Shown here: positions 27,736 through 37,324 of the stretch, piece after piece
Position numbering within the stretch: position 1 is the stretch's first letter
Layout: the number at the start of each line of letters is the position of its first letter
DNA from: Anderseniella sp.
GTDB taxonomy: Bacteria; Pseudomonadota; Alphaproteobacteria; Rhizobiales; Aestuariivirgaceae
Length of the DNA stretch: 64,000 nucleotides
NCBI GenBank assembly: GCA_030626025.1
Contig: DAOUPT010000001.1
Coordinates: 85,365 to 149,364 of the forward strand
Direction of reading: 5' to 3'
The notes under the pieces: generated by a model
Database searches by the model: none
Seen by the model: only the letters and a program-made list of their open reading frames with translations
What the model was told of the DNA's origin: nothing
Position numbers and translations under genes: made by a program

Positions 27736-28878
27736 ATGACCACCAACGAACCATTCACCAGTAAAGATGGCACGGCTGTTAAAGTTGACCTTGGTCAGCG
27801 CAGTTACACAATTCATATTGGCGAAGGCATCCTTAGAGACGCCGGCCAAATCATTGGTCCGCTTCTTTCACGCCCCAAAACAGTAATTGTCACCGATGAG
27901 AACCTTGCCAGACTGCACCTGAATACTTTAAATAAAAGCCTTGATGGTGCTGGCATAGAGCACACGGCAATCATTCTACCGCCGGGCGAAGCAACAAAGT
28001 CATACGAAAAGTTTTCGTTTCTTTGCGACGCATTGTTGGAAAATGATGTCGAGCGCAACGATATTATCATCGCGTTTGGTGGCGGTGTTATCGGTGATCT
28101 GGCAGGCTTTGCTGCTGCGGTTCTGCGCCGTGGTGTAAACTTTGTTCAAATACCCACCAGCCTGCTGGCCCAGGTCGATTCTTCGGTTGGCGGCAAAACC
28201 GGCATCAACTCCCGGCACGGCAAAAACCTTGTTGGCGCCTTTCACCAGCCTCTGGCGGTCATTGCCGACATCGCTCTGCTTGATACCCTGCCACCACGCG
28301 AACTGGCATCAGGCTATGCAGAGGTTGCTAAATACGGTTTGCTCGGCGACATCGGATTTTTCGAATGGTTGGAAGAAAATGCCAAAGCGCTATTTGCCGG
28401 TGATGGTCAGGCCCGCATCAAGGCAATTTCGAAAAGTTGTGAGGCAAAGGCAGATATCGTTGCCCGCGATGAAAAAGAAAACGGCGTTCGCGCCCTGCTA
28501 AACCTTGGCCACACCTTTGGCCACGCTTTGGAAGGGGCAACCGGTTATGGTTCATGCCTGTTACATGGTGAGGGTGTTGCCATCGGCACCGTGCTGGCCT
28601 TCAGATTTTCCGAACAAAACGGTCTCATTGCATCTGGCGCTGCCAAACGCGTGCAGGCCCACTTTGCCAGCATCGGTCTGCCCACTACATTGTCAGACAT
28701 AAAGGGTGACTTGCCCGATGCCCAAACACTGGTAAATTATATGCGCCAGGATAAAAAGGCCACCGGTGGCAAACTGGTTTTCATTTTGGCCCGTCAAATT
28801 GGTGACACCTTTGTTGCAAAAGATGTGGCAGAATCTGATATACTGAACTTTATGCGTGAGGAACTGCAAAACCGATGA
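27736..28878 (+). CDS. aroB: 3-dehydroquinate synthase
   Basis: AroB cyclises DAHP to 3-dehydroquinate using NAD and a metal. The NAD-binding stretch FGGGVIGDLAGFAAA is followed by QIPTSLLAQVDSSVGGKTGIN, the core active-site segment. Metal-binding His residues appear in NLGHTFGHALEG and LLHGEGVAIG. Its 380 residues are typical. It lies directly behind aroK, and the following CorC-like gene begins 11 bases after its stop, so three or four genes may share one transcript. Confidence 0.97.
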   Translation: MTTNEPFTSKDGTAVKVDLGQRSYTIHIGEGILRDAGQIIGPLLSRPKTVIVTDENLARLHLNTLNKSLDGAGIEHTAIILPPGEATKSYEKFSFLCDALLENDVERNDIIIAFGGGVIGDLAGFAAAVLRRGVNFVQIPTSLLAQVDSSVGGKTGINSRHGKNLVGAFHQPLAVIADIALLDTLPPRELASGYAEVAKYGLLGDIGFFEWLEENAKALFAGDGQARIKAISKSCEAKADIVARDEKENGVRALLNLGHTFGHALEGATGYGSCLLHGEGVAIGTVLAFRFSEQNGLIASGAAKRVQAHFASIGLPTTLSDIKGDLPDAQTLVNYMRQDKKATGGKLVFILARQIGDTFVAKDVAESDILNFMREELQNR

Positions 28879-28888
28879 GCCCGATTCC

Positions 28889-30163
28889 ATGAGCTTGGCT
28901 ATCATTATCACCGCCGGTGTTATTTTCGCCCTGCTGATTTTATCAGCATTCTTTTCCGGTGCCGAAACAGCCATGACTGCCACCTCCAAAGCGCGTATGC
29001 ACGAATTGGGGAAACGCGGCAACAAACGGGCAAAAATCGTACAGCGCCTGATTGACACGCCCGAGCGGGTAATCGGAGCCATTCTGCTCGGCAATAATCT
29101 GGTCAACATTTTAGCCTCGGCCCTTGCAACCAGCTTGTTTCTCACCCTGTTTGGCAACTCCGGTATAATCTATGCCACACTGGCAATGACCGCCCTTGTG
29201 CTGGTCTTTGGTGAGGTCATGCCCAAAACCTATGCGATCACCAACCCTGATAAATATGCTCTGTTTGTTGCACCTGTTATCAGACTGATCGTTGCGGTTT
29301 TTGCCCCCATCGTGATGACCGTTGAGTTCATCGTGCGGAAGGTCATGTGCCTGTTTGGTGTCGATATTTCCAAATCTCAAGATATACTGAATCCCCGCGA
29401 AGAACTGCGAGGTGCGATAAATCTACACCATAAAACCGGTGCCTTTATCAAAACCGACCGTGACATGCTCGGTGGAATTTTGGACCTTGACGATCTTGAA
29501 CTGTCAGATGTCATGGTCCATCGCACCAAAATGCACACCATCGACATCGCCATGTCACCAACCGAAATAATAAAGGATGTCCTCGACAGCGGCTTTTCCC
29601 GGGTGCCCGTATGGCGCGAGGATAAAGACGACATCATCGGCATTCTCCATGCCAAAAACCTGCTTGCCGAACTTCACAAATGCAAGGGCCAGGCAGAGAA
29701 AATCAACATAGAGGCGATCTGCATAGAACCGTGGTTCGCACCCGATACCACGCCAGCTCTTGACCAGCTGAATGCCTTTTTGCGCAAGAAAAAACATTTC
29801 TCTCTGGTTGTCGATGAGTATGGCGAAGTGATGGGCATGGTCACCCTTGAAGACATTCTCGAAGAGATCGTGGGTCAGATTGCTGATGAACACGACGTGC
29901 CTGAAACCGATGTGGCGCGCGAATCAGGCGGATCTTATGTGGTAAATGGCGAAACTCCGATCAGGGACCTGAACCGTTTGCATGATTGGGAGCTACCAGA
30001 CGATGAGGCAACAACTTTGGCCGGCCTTGTCATTCATGAAGCCCAAATCATTCCCGATACCGGACAGGCCTTTACCTTTCACGGCTTTCGTTTCGAGGTG
30101 CTTGAGAAAGACCGCAATCAGATTAAATCAATCCGTATCACCAACCTTTTGAAAAGATCCTGA
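28889..30163 (+). CDS. CNNM/CorC-type hemolysin-family transporter
   Basis: This protein has an N-terminal CNNM (DUF21) membrane domain with about three to four helices (FFSGAETAMTA, then NNLVNILASALATSL), two CBS domains in the middle (DVMVHRTKMHTIDI and the GEVMGMVTLEDILEEIVGQI region) and a C-terminal CorC_HlyC domain (GGSYVVNGETPIRDLNRL). Relatives take part in Mg or Co efflux. The ATG at 28889, after the aroB stop, is chosen over an upstream in-frame ATG at 28856 that lies within aroB. Its stop codon overlaps the next start (TGATG at 30161-30165), indicating translational coupling. Confidence 0.92.
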   Translation: MSLAIIITAGVIFALLILSAFFSGAETAMTATSKARMHELGKRGNKRAKIVQRLIDTPERVIGAILLGNNLVNILASALATSLFLTLFGNSGIIYATLAMTALVLVFGEVMPKTYAITNPDKYALFVAPVIRLIVAVFAPIVMTVEFIVRKVMCLFGVDISKSQDILNPREELRGAINLHHKTGAFIKTDRDMLGGILDLDDLELSDVMVHRTKMHTIDIAMSPTEIIKDVLDSGFSRVPVWREDKDDIIGILHAKNLLAELHKCKGQAEKINIEAICIEPWFAPDTTPALDQLNAFLRKKKHFSLVVDEYGEVMGMVTLEDILEEIVGQIADEHDVPETDVARESGGSYVVNGETPIRDLNRLHDWELPDDEATTLAGLVIHEAQIIPDTGQAFTFHGFRFEVLEKDRNQIKSIRITNLLKRS

Positions 30164-31287
30164 TGCCGAACAGCTGGCAAACCTACGACCTTGTTATCAT
30201 CGGTGCCAGTTTTTCAGGCTTGACCTGCGCCCGTGCCGCCGCCTTGCGAGGACTTTCTGTGTTTGTCATCGAGGCAAAGGATGATCCCGGTGCCCGTATT
30301 CACACCACCGGCATTTTGGTCAAGGAGGCTGCCGAAGAGCTTGACGTTCCAGCCGACCTGACTCGAGCCATCCACGGTGTTCGCCTTTACGCACCCAATC
30401 TCAAATCGGTCGACCTGTTTTCGCCGGGCTATTATTTCTTAACCACCAAAACCAGCAACCTCATGCGCTGGCTGGCCGACGAAGCCCGACGGGCCGGGGC
30501 AGAAATCAGATGCGGCATAAAGTTTACCGGCGCAACTCATGTTGGCGAAACAATAAAAATCGCTCAAACAAAAATTTCCTGTCGCTATCTGGTTGGTGCC
30601 GATGGCGCAAAGTCAACTGTCGCTGACTGTTTCGGTCTTGGCAAAAACAGCCGTTTTCTGGTTGGTATTGAGGCCGAGTACACAAAACTGGATGGTTTTG
30701 ATGACCGCTTCCTACACTGCTTTCTCGATTCAAAAATTGCCCCCGGTTATATTTCCTGGGCGGCAGCATCCCCAGATGCCATTCAGATCGGTCTGGCCAC
30801 CAAATCTTCACACAAACCAGATCTCAATCGGTTTCGCCAACACACCAAAGGCCTGTTTGCCTATGATGAGAGCGCCATCGTGGAAAAACGTTCCGGCGTC
30901 ATCCCTTGCGGCGGCATTGTCAGGCCTTATGCGGCCAAGAATGTTTTACTGATTGGTGATGCCGCCGGTCTGGTATCGCCTTTAAGCGCCGGGGGTATTC
31001 GACTGGCTTTTCGCTTTGGCAAAAAAGCCGGTCAAGCCATTGCCGATCACCTGACGCGTTTCGGCCCGCCACCGGAAACTGTCCTTGAAAAACAACTACC
31101 CGGTTTTGCCAAAAAACAAACCCTGAGAAACCTGCTCGACCTGGCCCCACCAAATTTTCTCTACAACAGCCTGTTAACAACGCCGTTAATGCGCAAATTT
31201 GCCCGGCATGTCTACTTCCACAAACGCCTGACCAAAGACATCAATTTGGAAGAATTCACCGCACAACTACCCACGGGCGCCAAGTAA
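30163..31287 (+). CDS. FAD-dependent oxidoreductase, geranylgeranyl-reductase-like
   Basis: This 374-residue flavoprotein opens with a Rossmann dinucleotide motif, IIGASFSGLTCARAAALRG (GxSxxG form, residues 13-31). It carries the second FAD signature LLIGDAAGLVSPLSAGGIRLAF near residue 262. This pair is typical of the geranylgeranyl reductase / digeranylgeranylglycerophospholipid reductase-like group. The substrate is unknown, and a lipid or isoprenoid double bond is one possibility. It is translationally coupled to the CorC-like gene by a one-base overlap, an odd functional pairing. Confidence 0.85.
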   Translation: MPNSWQTYDLVIIGASFSGLTCARAAALRGLSVFVIEAKDDPGARIHTTGILVKEAAEELDVPADLTRAIHGVRLYAPNLKSVDLFSPGYYFLTTKTSNLMRWLADEARRAGAEIRCGIKFTGATHVGETIKIAQTKISCRYLVGADGAKSTVADCFGLGKNSRFLVGIEAEYTKLDGFDDRFLHCFLDSKIAPGYISWAAASPDAIQIGLATKSSHKPDLNRFRQHTKGLFAYDESAIVEKRSGVIPCGGIVRPYAAKNVLLIGDAAGLVSPLSAGGIRLAFRFGKKAGQAIADHLTRFGPPPETVLEKQLPGFAKKQTLRNLLDLAPPNFLYNSLLTTPLMRKFARHVYFHKRLTKDINLEEFTAQLPTGAK

Positions 31288-31295
31288 CGCTCGAT

Positions 31296-31661
31296 TTAGA
31301 GCCGCGCAGCGACAGCATTGATATCAACATTGCTGACATCCCACACCGCTGCCATATTGATAATATTTGACCCGCAAACCCGGGCTCTCCTGGGCAAGTT
31401 CGAGCGTGTCACCTGCCGTACCCCGCCATCCTCAATCACCAGTTCACCAACCAGTGCACCGCAGGCCTGTTTTGCATAATCGCGCTCCACCGGCGCAATC
31501 GTCACCAGCAATCCGTCGAGCTCCCACGCCGCCGCTTCAATCGCTGGAACCCCGCGCCTGCTCATTAAAATATGACCATAACGATGCAACGGCCGTCGCA
31601 AGATCTTTTCCAGTTTAACCCCAATATTCGTTGCAAAAAACTTCACATATCCAGAATTCAT
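31296..31661 (-). CDS. Hypothetical protein, possible small gene
   Basis: This 121-residue reading frame has a good ribosome site (GAGG about 6-9 bases before the ATG). The product has no signal peptide and is basic in its first third, with a hydrophobic beta-like middle (AWELDGLLVTIAP) and two cysteines. I do not recognise a family. It converges with the FAD oxidoreductase gene. The perfect palindrome just upstream of its ribosome site supports it being a regulated gene rather than a chance frame. Confidence 0.45.
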   Translation of the reverse strand: MNSGYVKFFATNIGVKLEKILRRPLHRYGHILMSRRGVPAIEAAAWELDGLLVTIAPVERDYAKQACGALVGELVIEDGGVRQVTRSNLPRRARVCGSNIINMAAVWDVSNVDINAVAARL

Positions 31662-31671
31662 GCCGCCTCAT

Positions 31672-31685
31672 TTGTAACGTTACAA
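31672..31685. promoter_or_regulatory. Perfect 14-bp palindrome upstream of the small gene
   Basis: TTGTAACGTTACAA is a perfect palindrome with a central CG, the shape of LacI/GalR-family operators. It ends only about 10 bases before the start of the 121-residue gene, so a bound repressor would block early transcription. No LacI-type regulator is encoded in the window. Confidence 0.45.
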
Positions 31686-31802
31686 TAAGCAACATCACAT
31701 ACAATTATTTCTGGTAAACCGTCAATGAGTGATCTCAGGCAAGGCACTTTTCATAGCTGTTTGAGGCGTCTGAAAATTGCTAATCCAGCTAGACAGTAAC
31801 AC

Positions 31803-34067
31803 TTACACCGGGATTTTATTGCCGCGGGCAAAGGCGTGTAGCTGGGTGCGTATGGTTTGTGATGGTGTCTCGATCAGCGGTTCGATAAATTTTGTCAGCT
31901 TGGCCTGATCAACACTTAAAACCATCGCCTTAACCGGCCCGATTGATGCCGGTGCCATTGAGATGGAACGATAACCGGCGCCAATCAATGCCAGCGCTTC
32001 GAGCGGGTCACCGGCCATTTCGCCGCACAGCGTTACCGGCACATCATGTTCTTTACACTTGCGAGCAATTTCCTGCAGCACTCGTAAAAATACCGGAGAC
32101 AACAAATCATAGCGTCTGACCAGGCTGCTTTCGGCCCGATCCGAAGCAAACATATATTGGGCAAGGTCATTTGAGCCGACCGATACGAAATCCACTTCAA
32201 CCAAAATATCATCAAGTTGCCAGACGATCGCGGGAACCTCGATCATGATGCCAAGCCTGATATCTACTGGTACCGGCTGATCAGAATGCTGCAGCCGCCG
32301 GGTTTCATGCTCAACAATTTGTCTGGCCTCTAAAAACTCCGACAGATTGGCTACAAATGGAAACATCACGCGAAGGGTTTTTCCTGCCGCAGCCTGCAAC
32401 AAAGCCCGGATTTGCAATTTCAGAAATGCCGGTCGCGACAGGGACATTCTAAGGCCACGCCAGCCAAGCGCCGGATTATCTTCTTTTGCTCTCGACAGGT
32501 AAGGCAGCCTTTTATCCGATCCAATATCAAGTGACCGAAAAACCACTGGTTGATCACCGGCTGTATTGAGAACCGCTTTATAAAGTTCCACTTGTGCATC
32601 AAGACGCGGGAACGAACGGGCAATCATAAATTGCAGTTCGGTTCGAAACAGGCCGATACCCTCGGCACCTGAATCTGCCAAATGTGGCAAGTCGGCCATC
32701 AGTCCGGCATTGATGTTCAAATTGACCTTTTCCCCATTTCTGGTAACCGCTTCGACGTCTCGCAATTGGGCGTAACGGGCCTGTTTACGGGCATAAAACC
32801 GCACCTTTTCCGCATAAGCACCAACCACTTCACCATTGGGACGGATATGAACTTCGCCACTATTGCCATCAATGATGATGTCATCACCCGTATCAACCAG
32901 CTCGACAACACCATCAAGCTCGCCGATCACTGGAATATCGAGCGCCCGGGCAACAATCGCCACATGGCTATTTGAGCCTGCATCCTCGAGCACCAGCCCG
33001 AATATTTTTGATCGGTCATAATCAAGCAGTTCAGCCGGACCCATTGTCCGCGCCACCAAAACCGCAGCATCAGGAAGCACTTCATGGGCCGCGGTCTGAG
33101 CTGTTCCGGTTAAAACCCGCAACAACCGGTTGGCAAGATCGTCAAGGTCAGTCATCCGTTCGCGTAAATATGGATCAGCAGATTTGGCCAGCCGGGCACG
33201 GTTTTCATTCTGCACACGCTCAACTGCAACTTCAGCAGTCAGACCGCTTTCTACAGCATCAACAATCCGCTCGACCCAGCCGCGGTCATTGGCAAACATC
33301 CGGTAAGTTTCGAGCACCTCATTATAGTCACCACCAAGTGGGGAATCGCTACTGGTAATCAATTGATCAATCTGCCCCCGCAGCGTGTCAACACCCGCTC
33401 GCAGCCGCCGGACTTCCTCATCCACATCAGCGGCAACGAAATTTACAATAATCACCCGGGGTTGATGTAAAACCACATGACCAATGGCAATTCCCGGCAC
33501 CACCGCTTCACCAGTCAGAAAGTGAGAGCGCAGATGGGCAACGTCCGTTTCGGTTGAATTGGCAACATCATGAAGCTCACCCGATGAAATAATTTCAGCC
33601 AGCACCATGGCGGTCGTCTGAACCGCCTCTTCTTCTTCAGAGGAATAATGGCGCCGTGTTTCATTCTGCACCACCAGAACGCCGATCGGTTTGCCGTTTT
33701 TTAGAATAGGAACGCCCAGAAACGAGTGAAAAACCTCTTCCCCGGTTTCGGGCATAAATTTAAAGGCCGGGTGGTTTTGTGCATCGGACAAATTGAGCAT
33801 TGCCGAATTTGCCGCAATTGTGCCAACCAGCCCTTCATTAATGGCAAGCTGTGTATTGTGCACCGCTTCCTGCTTTAAACCTTTTGTTGCAAACAGCTCA
33901 AGCTCATGCCCCGGCCGCATAACATAGATCGAGCACACTTCGGCCACCACATTGGCAGCGATCAGTTTTGTGATTCGATCAAGTCTGGCCTGTGCGACTT
34001 CCGGCCCCGCCATAACCTCTCGCAGTTGCCGGAGCAGAACGCGGGGGCCTAAAGCGGGTGGGTGCAT
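31803..34067 (-). CDS. ptsP: Phosphoenolpyruvate phosphotransferase of the nitrogen PTS (EI-Ntr)
   Basis: PtsP takes phosphate from PEP and passes it to NPr and EIIA-Ntr, a regulatory chain controlling nitrogen, potassium and carbon responses. An N-terminal GAF domain (about residues 25-165, sensing glutamine in rhizobia) precedes the EI-like part. The phosphorylated histidine lies in GSNSHVAIVARA near residue 360. The PEP-binding barrel shows GLFRTELQFM, GWRGLRMSL and the C-terminal LCGEMAGDP. Its 754 residues are full length. It follows lysC, as in many alphaproteobacteria, but here prfA has been separated from it and lies 15 kb away. Confidence 0.95.
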   Translation of the reverse strand: MHPPALGPRVLLRQLREVMAGPEVAQARLDRITKLIAANVVAEVCSIYVMRPGHELELFATKGLKQEAVHNTQLAINEGLVGTIAANSAMLNLSDAQNHPAFKFMPETGEEVFHSFLGVPILKNGKPIGVLVVQNETRRHYSSEEEEAVQTTAMVLAEIISSGELHDVANSTETDVAHLRSHFLTGEAVVPGIAIGHVVLHQPRVIIVNFVAADVDEEVRRLRAGVDTLRGQIDQLITSSDSPLGGDYNEVLETYRMFANDRGWVERIVDAVESGLTAEVAVERVQNENRARLAKSADPYLRERMTDLDDLANRLLRVLTGTAQTAAHEVLPDAAVLVARTMGPAELLDYDRSKIFGLVLEDAGSNSHVAIVARALDIPVIGELDGVVELVDTGDDIIIDGNSGEVHIRPNGEVVGAYAEKVRFYARKQARYAQLRDVEAVTRNGEKVNLNINAGLMADLPHLADSGAEGIGLFRTELQFMIARSFPRLDAQVELYKAVLNTAGDQPVVFRSLDIGSDKRLPYLSRAKEDNPALGWRGLRMSLSRPAFLKLQIRALLQAAAGKTLRVMFPFVANLSEFLEARQIVEHETRRLQHSDQPVPVDIRLGIMIEVPAIVWQLDDILVEVDFVSVGSNDLAQYMFASDRAESSLVRRYDLLSPVFLRVLQEIARKCKEHDVPVTLCGEMAGDPLEALALIGAGYRSISMAPASIGPVKAMVLSVDQAKLTKFIEPLIETPSQTIRTQLHAFARGNKIPV

Positions 34068-34103
34068 CAGGCCGCGATCCTTTTAGACAGGGTTACAAAC
34101 ATC

Positions 34104-35357
34104 TCAAGCCGCATCCAGATCATAAACCGTATGCAAAGAGCGCAGGGCAAGTTCGGTATAATCTTCATCAATCAGAACTGAGGTTTTAATTTCCGACGTG
34201 GTAATCGCCAAAATGTTAATACCGTGACTGGCAAGGGTATCAAACATTGTTGCCGCCACACCAGCATGCGAGCGCATACCAATACCAACAATCGACACTT
34301 TGGTAACATTTGGTGCTGATTCAAGCGACTCAAAACCGATTTTTTCTTTGTTGCTTTCAAGCACAGACACTGCCGTATCAAGGTCATTGACCATCACCGT
34401 AAAGGTGACATTGGCAAACTCGCCATCGGGCGACACATTCTGTACAATCATGTCAACGCTGATATTGGCATCAGCAAGCGGCCTGAATATCGCCGCTGAA
34501 ATGCCCGGCTTGTCTTTTACGTGACGAACCGTGACTTTGGCTTCATCCCTGGAATAGGCTATGCCGCTTACAACTTCTTGTTCCACAATCAACTCCTCAT
34601 CACAGACCAGCGTGCCCGGCCCGAAATTATTGCCCGGCACTACCGGGATGTCATTGGGTGGATCAAAACTTGATCGCACCTGTAGCGGTACCTTATACAC
34701 CATTGCCAGTTCAACCGAACGGGTTTGCAAAACTTTTGCACCCAGTGAAGCCATCTCGAGCATTTCCTCATAGGAAATCCGCGACAGCTTTTTCGCCTGC
34801 TTAACAATCCGCGGATCGGTTGTATAAACCCCGTCCACATCGGTATAGATATCACATCGCGCCTCAAGGGCTGCCGCCAAAGCAACGGCGCTGGTATCAG
34901 AACCGCCACGGCCCAGTGTCGTGATCCGGTTTTCGGGAGAGACCCCCTGAAAGCCGGCAATTACACAAACCTGCCCGGCCGCCATTTCATCTGCCAACCG
35001 CTCAGAGTCAATTTCTGAAATCCGCGCCGCACTGGCCGCTGAATTGGTTTTGACCTGCACCTGCCAGCCGGTCCATGACCGCGCCTTGATGCCCATGTCC
35101 TGCAAAACAATAGCCAAAAGGCCCGAGGTTACCTGTTCACCGGTGGCAACGATACTGTCATATTCGCGTCGGTCATAGTCAGCCGAAGCCTGACGACACA
35201 GATCAACCAGTTCATCGGTCCGCCCCGCCATGGCCGAAACCACCACCGCAACCTCATTGCCCGCTTCAACTTCGCGCTTAACATGCAGCGCCACATTGCG
35301 GATACGGTCAATATCTGCAACCGACGTTCCGCCAAATTTCATAACCAAACGGCCCAT
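34104..35357 (-). CDS. lysC: Aspartate kinase
   Basis: Aspartate kinase catalyses the first step towards lysine, threonine and methionine. The kinase domain begins KFGGTSVADIDRIRNVA and includes GRGGSDTSAVALAAALEA. The C-terminus carries two ACT-type regulatory segments (VKDKPGISAAIF and VGIGMRSHAGVAATMF), indicating amino-acid feedback control. The 417 residues fit the monofunctional type. It is divergent from ubiG and followed after 36 bases by ptsP, with which it is probably co-transcribed. Confidence 0.97.
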   Translation of the reverse strand: MGRLVMKFGGTSVADIDRIRNVALHVKREVEAGNEVAVVVSAMAGRTDELVDLCRQASADYDRREYDSIVATGEQVTSGLLAIVLQDMGIKARSWTGWQVQVKTNSAASAARISEIDSERLADEMAAGQVCVIAGFQGVSPENRITTLGRGGSDTSAVALAAALEARCDIYTDVDGVYTTDPRIVKQAKKLSRISYEEMLEMASLGAKVLQTRSVELAMVYKVPLQVRSSFDPPNDIPVVPGNNFGPGTLVCDEELIVEQEVVSGIAYSRDEAKVTVRHVKDKPGISAAIFRPLADANISVDMIVQNVSPDGEFANVTFTVMVNDLDTAVSVLESNKEKIGFESLESAPNVTKVSIVGIGMRSHAGVAATMFDTLASHGINILAITTSEIKTSVLIDEDYTELALRSLHTVYDLDAA

Positions 35358-35485
35358 GTCTGCCTCGAAAAAATATCAGTTGAATAATTAATCTCATTGC
35401 GCTGTTAAATTACGCGCGCTAGTCATACCCTCGTGATCGATAATATGCAATATTGACGATTAAGTTTGTTCTTTCTGGTGTTTTC

Positions 35486-36262
35486 ATGTCTACAAATTCA
35501 ATTGCCGGCTCCCTGTCTCTTGACCCTTCAGAAGTTGCCAAATTTTCTGCCATTGCTGATCAATGGTGGGATGAAACCGGCAAGTTCGGGGTTTTGCACA
35601 AGTTCAACCCGACCAGAATAGCCTTTATAAAAGAACAGGTTACCGCCCGCCTCGGGCTTGACCCGCTGAGTAATAAACCATTGAAAGGTTTGCGACTACT
35701 TGATATCGGTTGCGGTGGCGGTTTGCTCAGCGAGCCTTTGGCAAGGATGGGTGCTGACATTGTCGCAGCCGACCCATCGGAGAAAAATATCAAGACTGCC
35801 ATGGTCCATGCCAGCCAGCAGGGTCTGGAAATTGACTACCGTGCCACCACCGCAGAACAGCTACAACAGGCCGGTGAAAAATTCGACGTGGTTCTTAATA
35901 TGGAAGTCATTGAACACGTCAAAGACCCCAAGCAATTTACCGCCACTTGCGCCGCAATGGTCAAACCTGGTGGCATGATGTTTGTCGCCACTTTAAACCG
36001 AACCCTGAAATCCTTCGCGCTGGCCATTGTCGGAGCCGAATATATCCTTGGCTGGATGCCCAAAGGCACCCATCAATGGGAAAAATTCATCACCCCCCAA
36101 GAGTTAAAGACCTGGCTCGAGGCGGCTGAAATGCACCAGAAAACGTTGTCCGGTGTTACTTTTAACCCGATTACCAACACCTGGCACCGTTCGGGCGATA
36201 CCGGCGTCAATTACATGATTGCAGCAATGAAAGCTGATGATGAGCCAGTCAAGGCTTGTTGA
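35486..36262 (+). CDS. ubiG: Ubiquinone biosynthesis O-methyltransferase
   Basis: UbiG performs both O-methylations of ubiquinone synthesis with S-adenosylmethionine. SAM motif I is LLDIGCGGGLLSEPLARMGA. FDVVLNMEVIEHV and GGMMFVATLNRT follow, and KGTHQWEKFITPQEL is family-specific. The ATG at 35486 gives 258 residues, normal for the family; an upstream in-frame start at 35453 adds an unlikely extension. Its last 14 bases overlap the end of the convergent cysteine-synthase-like gene. Confidence 0.95.
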   Translation: MSTNSIAGSLSLDPSEVAKFSAIADQWWDETGKFGVLHKFNPTRIAFIKEQVTARLGLDPLSNKPLKGLRLLDIGCGGGLLSEPLARMGADIVAADPSEKNIKTAMVHASQQGLEIDYRATTAEQLQQAGEKFDVVLNMEVIEHVKDPKQFTATCAAMVKPGGMMFVATLNRTLKSFALAIVGAEYILGWMPKGTHQWEKFITPQELKTWLEAAEMHQKTLSGVTFNPITNTWHRSGDTGVNYMIAAMKADDEPVKAC

Positions 36263-37298
36263 GCAACAGGTCTTCATTTTGAATTGACGGGAAATGTGAT
36301 TTGTCGATGTATTTGAAATACTCATCCAGATAAGGCAGCGGGCCATCGGGGCAGGGGAATACACAAATAATTTCACCGGTTTCTTTGTCGCCAAGCTCAT
36401 CCAGCCCGTTTCTTGCTTTCAGGTCACCGAGATATTGCTGTAAACCAGCCAGTGCCAATCCCGAGCTTGGTCCGACAATAATGCCACTGCGGCTCATTTC
36501 GAGACTAAGCTGGTAGGATAGCGCTGTCTCAACCCGTTCAATGGTATCAACATGTTTGCCCCAGTCAAACCCGACAAGTTTCAACAGCTTTTCTGTTCTA
36601 ACCCCGGGGACGTAATTATCAGGTGCCCGCATGGCACCGACAACCTGTAAGGACGGCTTTTTGGCTTTCAGATATCTTGAATTGCCGATGATCGTTCCCG
36701 TCGTGCCCAGCCCGGCACAGAAAACATCGATTTTGCCGTCGGTCTGATCCCATATCTGAGCCGCCGTCCAGCGCTCATGGGCCCGCGGATTGGCTTGGTT
36801 GTCATACTGGCCGGGGTTAAGCACATCATCCTGCTCGGCATCTTTTTTGGCCTTTGATACACCACTGTTCGGGTCACCTTCATCAGGGTTTTCCGGCTCA
36901 ACATTAACAATCGGCTCGACCCCGAAAAACAGCAACATCAGCAATTTGTGCCATGAAATCTCGCTTGGCACATAGGATTGAATGTCATTGATGCCAAAAT
37001 GCCGGGCGACCAGCGCCACCGAAGACACCGTATTGCCGGATGAATTCTCAACAATTTTCCGAACCCCCTCCAACTCACCGTTCAGATACTTTTCTTCAAT
37101 CATATTGAAGGCCGGGGCTGCCTTGACATTGCCCAACGGCATCATATTCATCAGCTTGGCAAAAATGCGAACATTGTCACCGGCAAATGGATTTAGCGTG
37201 GACGGCAATTCGACCAGCGGCAGGTAGGTATTCTTGCCCGGATCAAGAAAGTCTCTTATTGCCGATGATCCCTCAAAGACATTTTGCCGATTCCCCAT
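36249..37298 (-). CDS. Cysteine-synthase-like PLP enzyme ending the ars operon
   Basis: This fold-type II PLP enzyme has the lysine loop PLGNVKAAPAF (usual form SVKDR) and SSGNTVSSVALVARHF, equivalent to TSGNTG. It also has a phosphate-binding AGLGTTGTIIGNSRYLK and GPSSGLALAG near the C-terminus. A charged insert with DAEQDDVLNPGQYDNQANP lies in the middle. The ATG at 37298 is chosen because GGGAG lies 8 bases before it. The frame runs upstream into arsA, whose stop is at 37325, so the gene starts 26 bases after arsA. The product is 349 residues. It differs enough from CysK/CysM that the true substrate is uncertain; supply of cysteine or thiols for arsenic defence is one idea. Confidence 0.82.
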   Translation of the reverse strand: MGNRQNVFEGSSAIRDFLDPGKNTYLPLVELPSTLNPFAGDNVRIFAKLMNMMPLGNVKAAPAFNMIEEKYLNGELEGVRKIVENSSGNTVSSVALVARHFGINDIQSYVPSEISWHKLLMLLFFGVEPIVNVEPENPDEGDPNSGVSKAKKDAEQDDVLNPGQYDNQANPRAHERWTAAQIWDQTDGKIDVFCAGLGTTGTIIGNSRYLKAKKPSLQVVGAMRAPDNYVPGVRTEKLLKLVGFDWGKHVDTIERVETALSYQLSLEMSRSGIIVGPSSGLALAGLQQYLGDLKARNGLDELGDKETGEIICVFPCPDGPLPYLDEYFKYIDKSHFPSIQNEDLLLNKP

Positions 37299-37324
37299 TG
37301 CATTACTCCCGTTTTTTTCGACAA

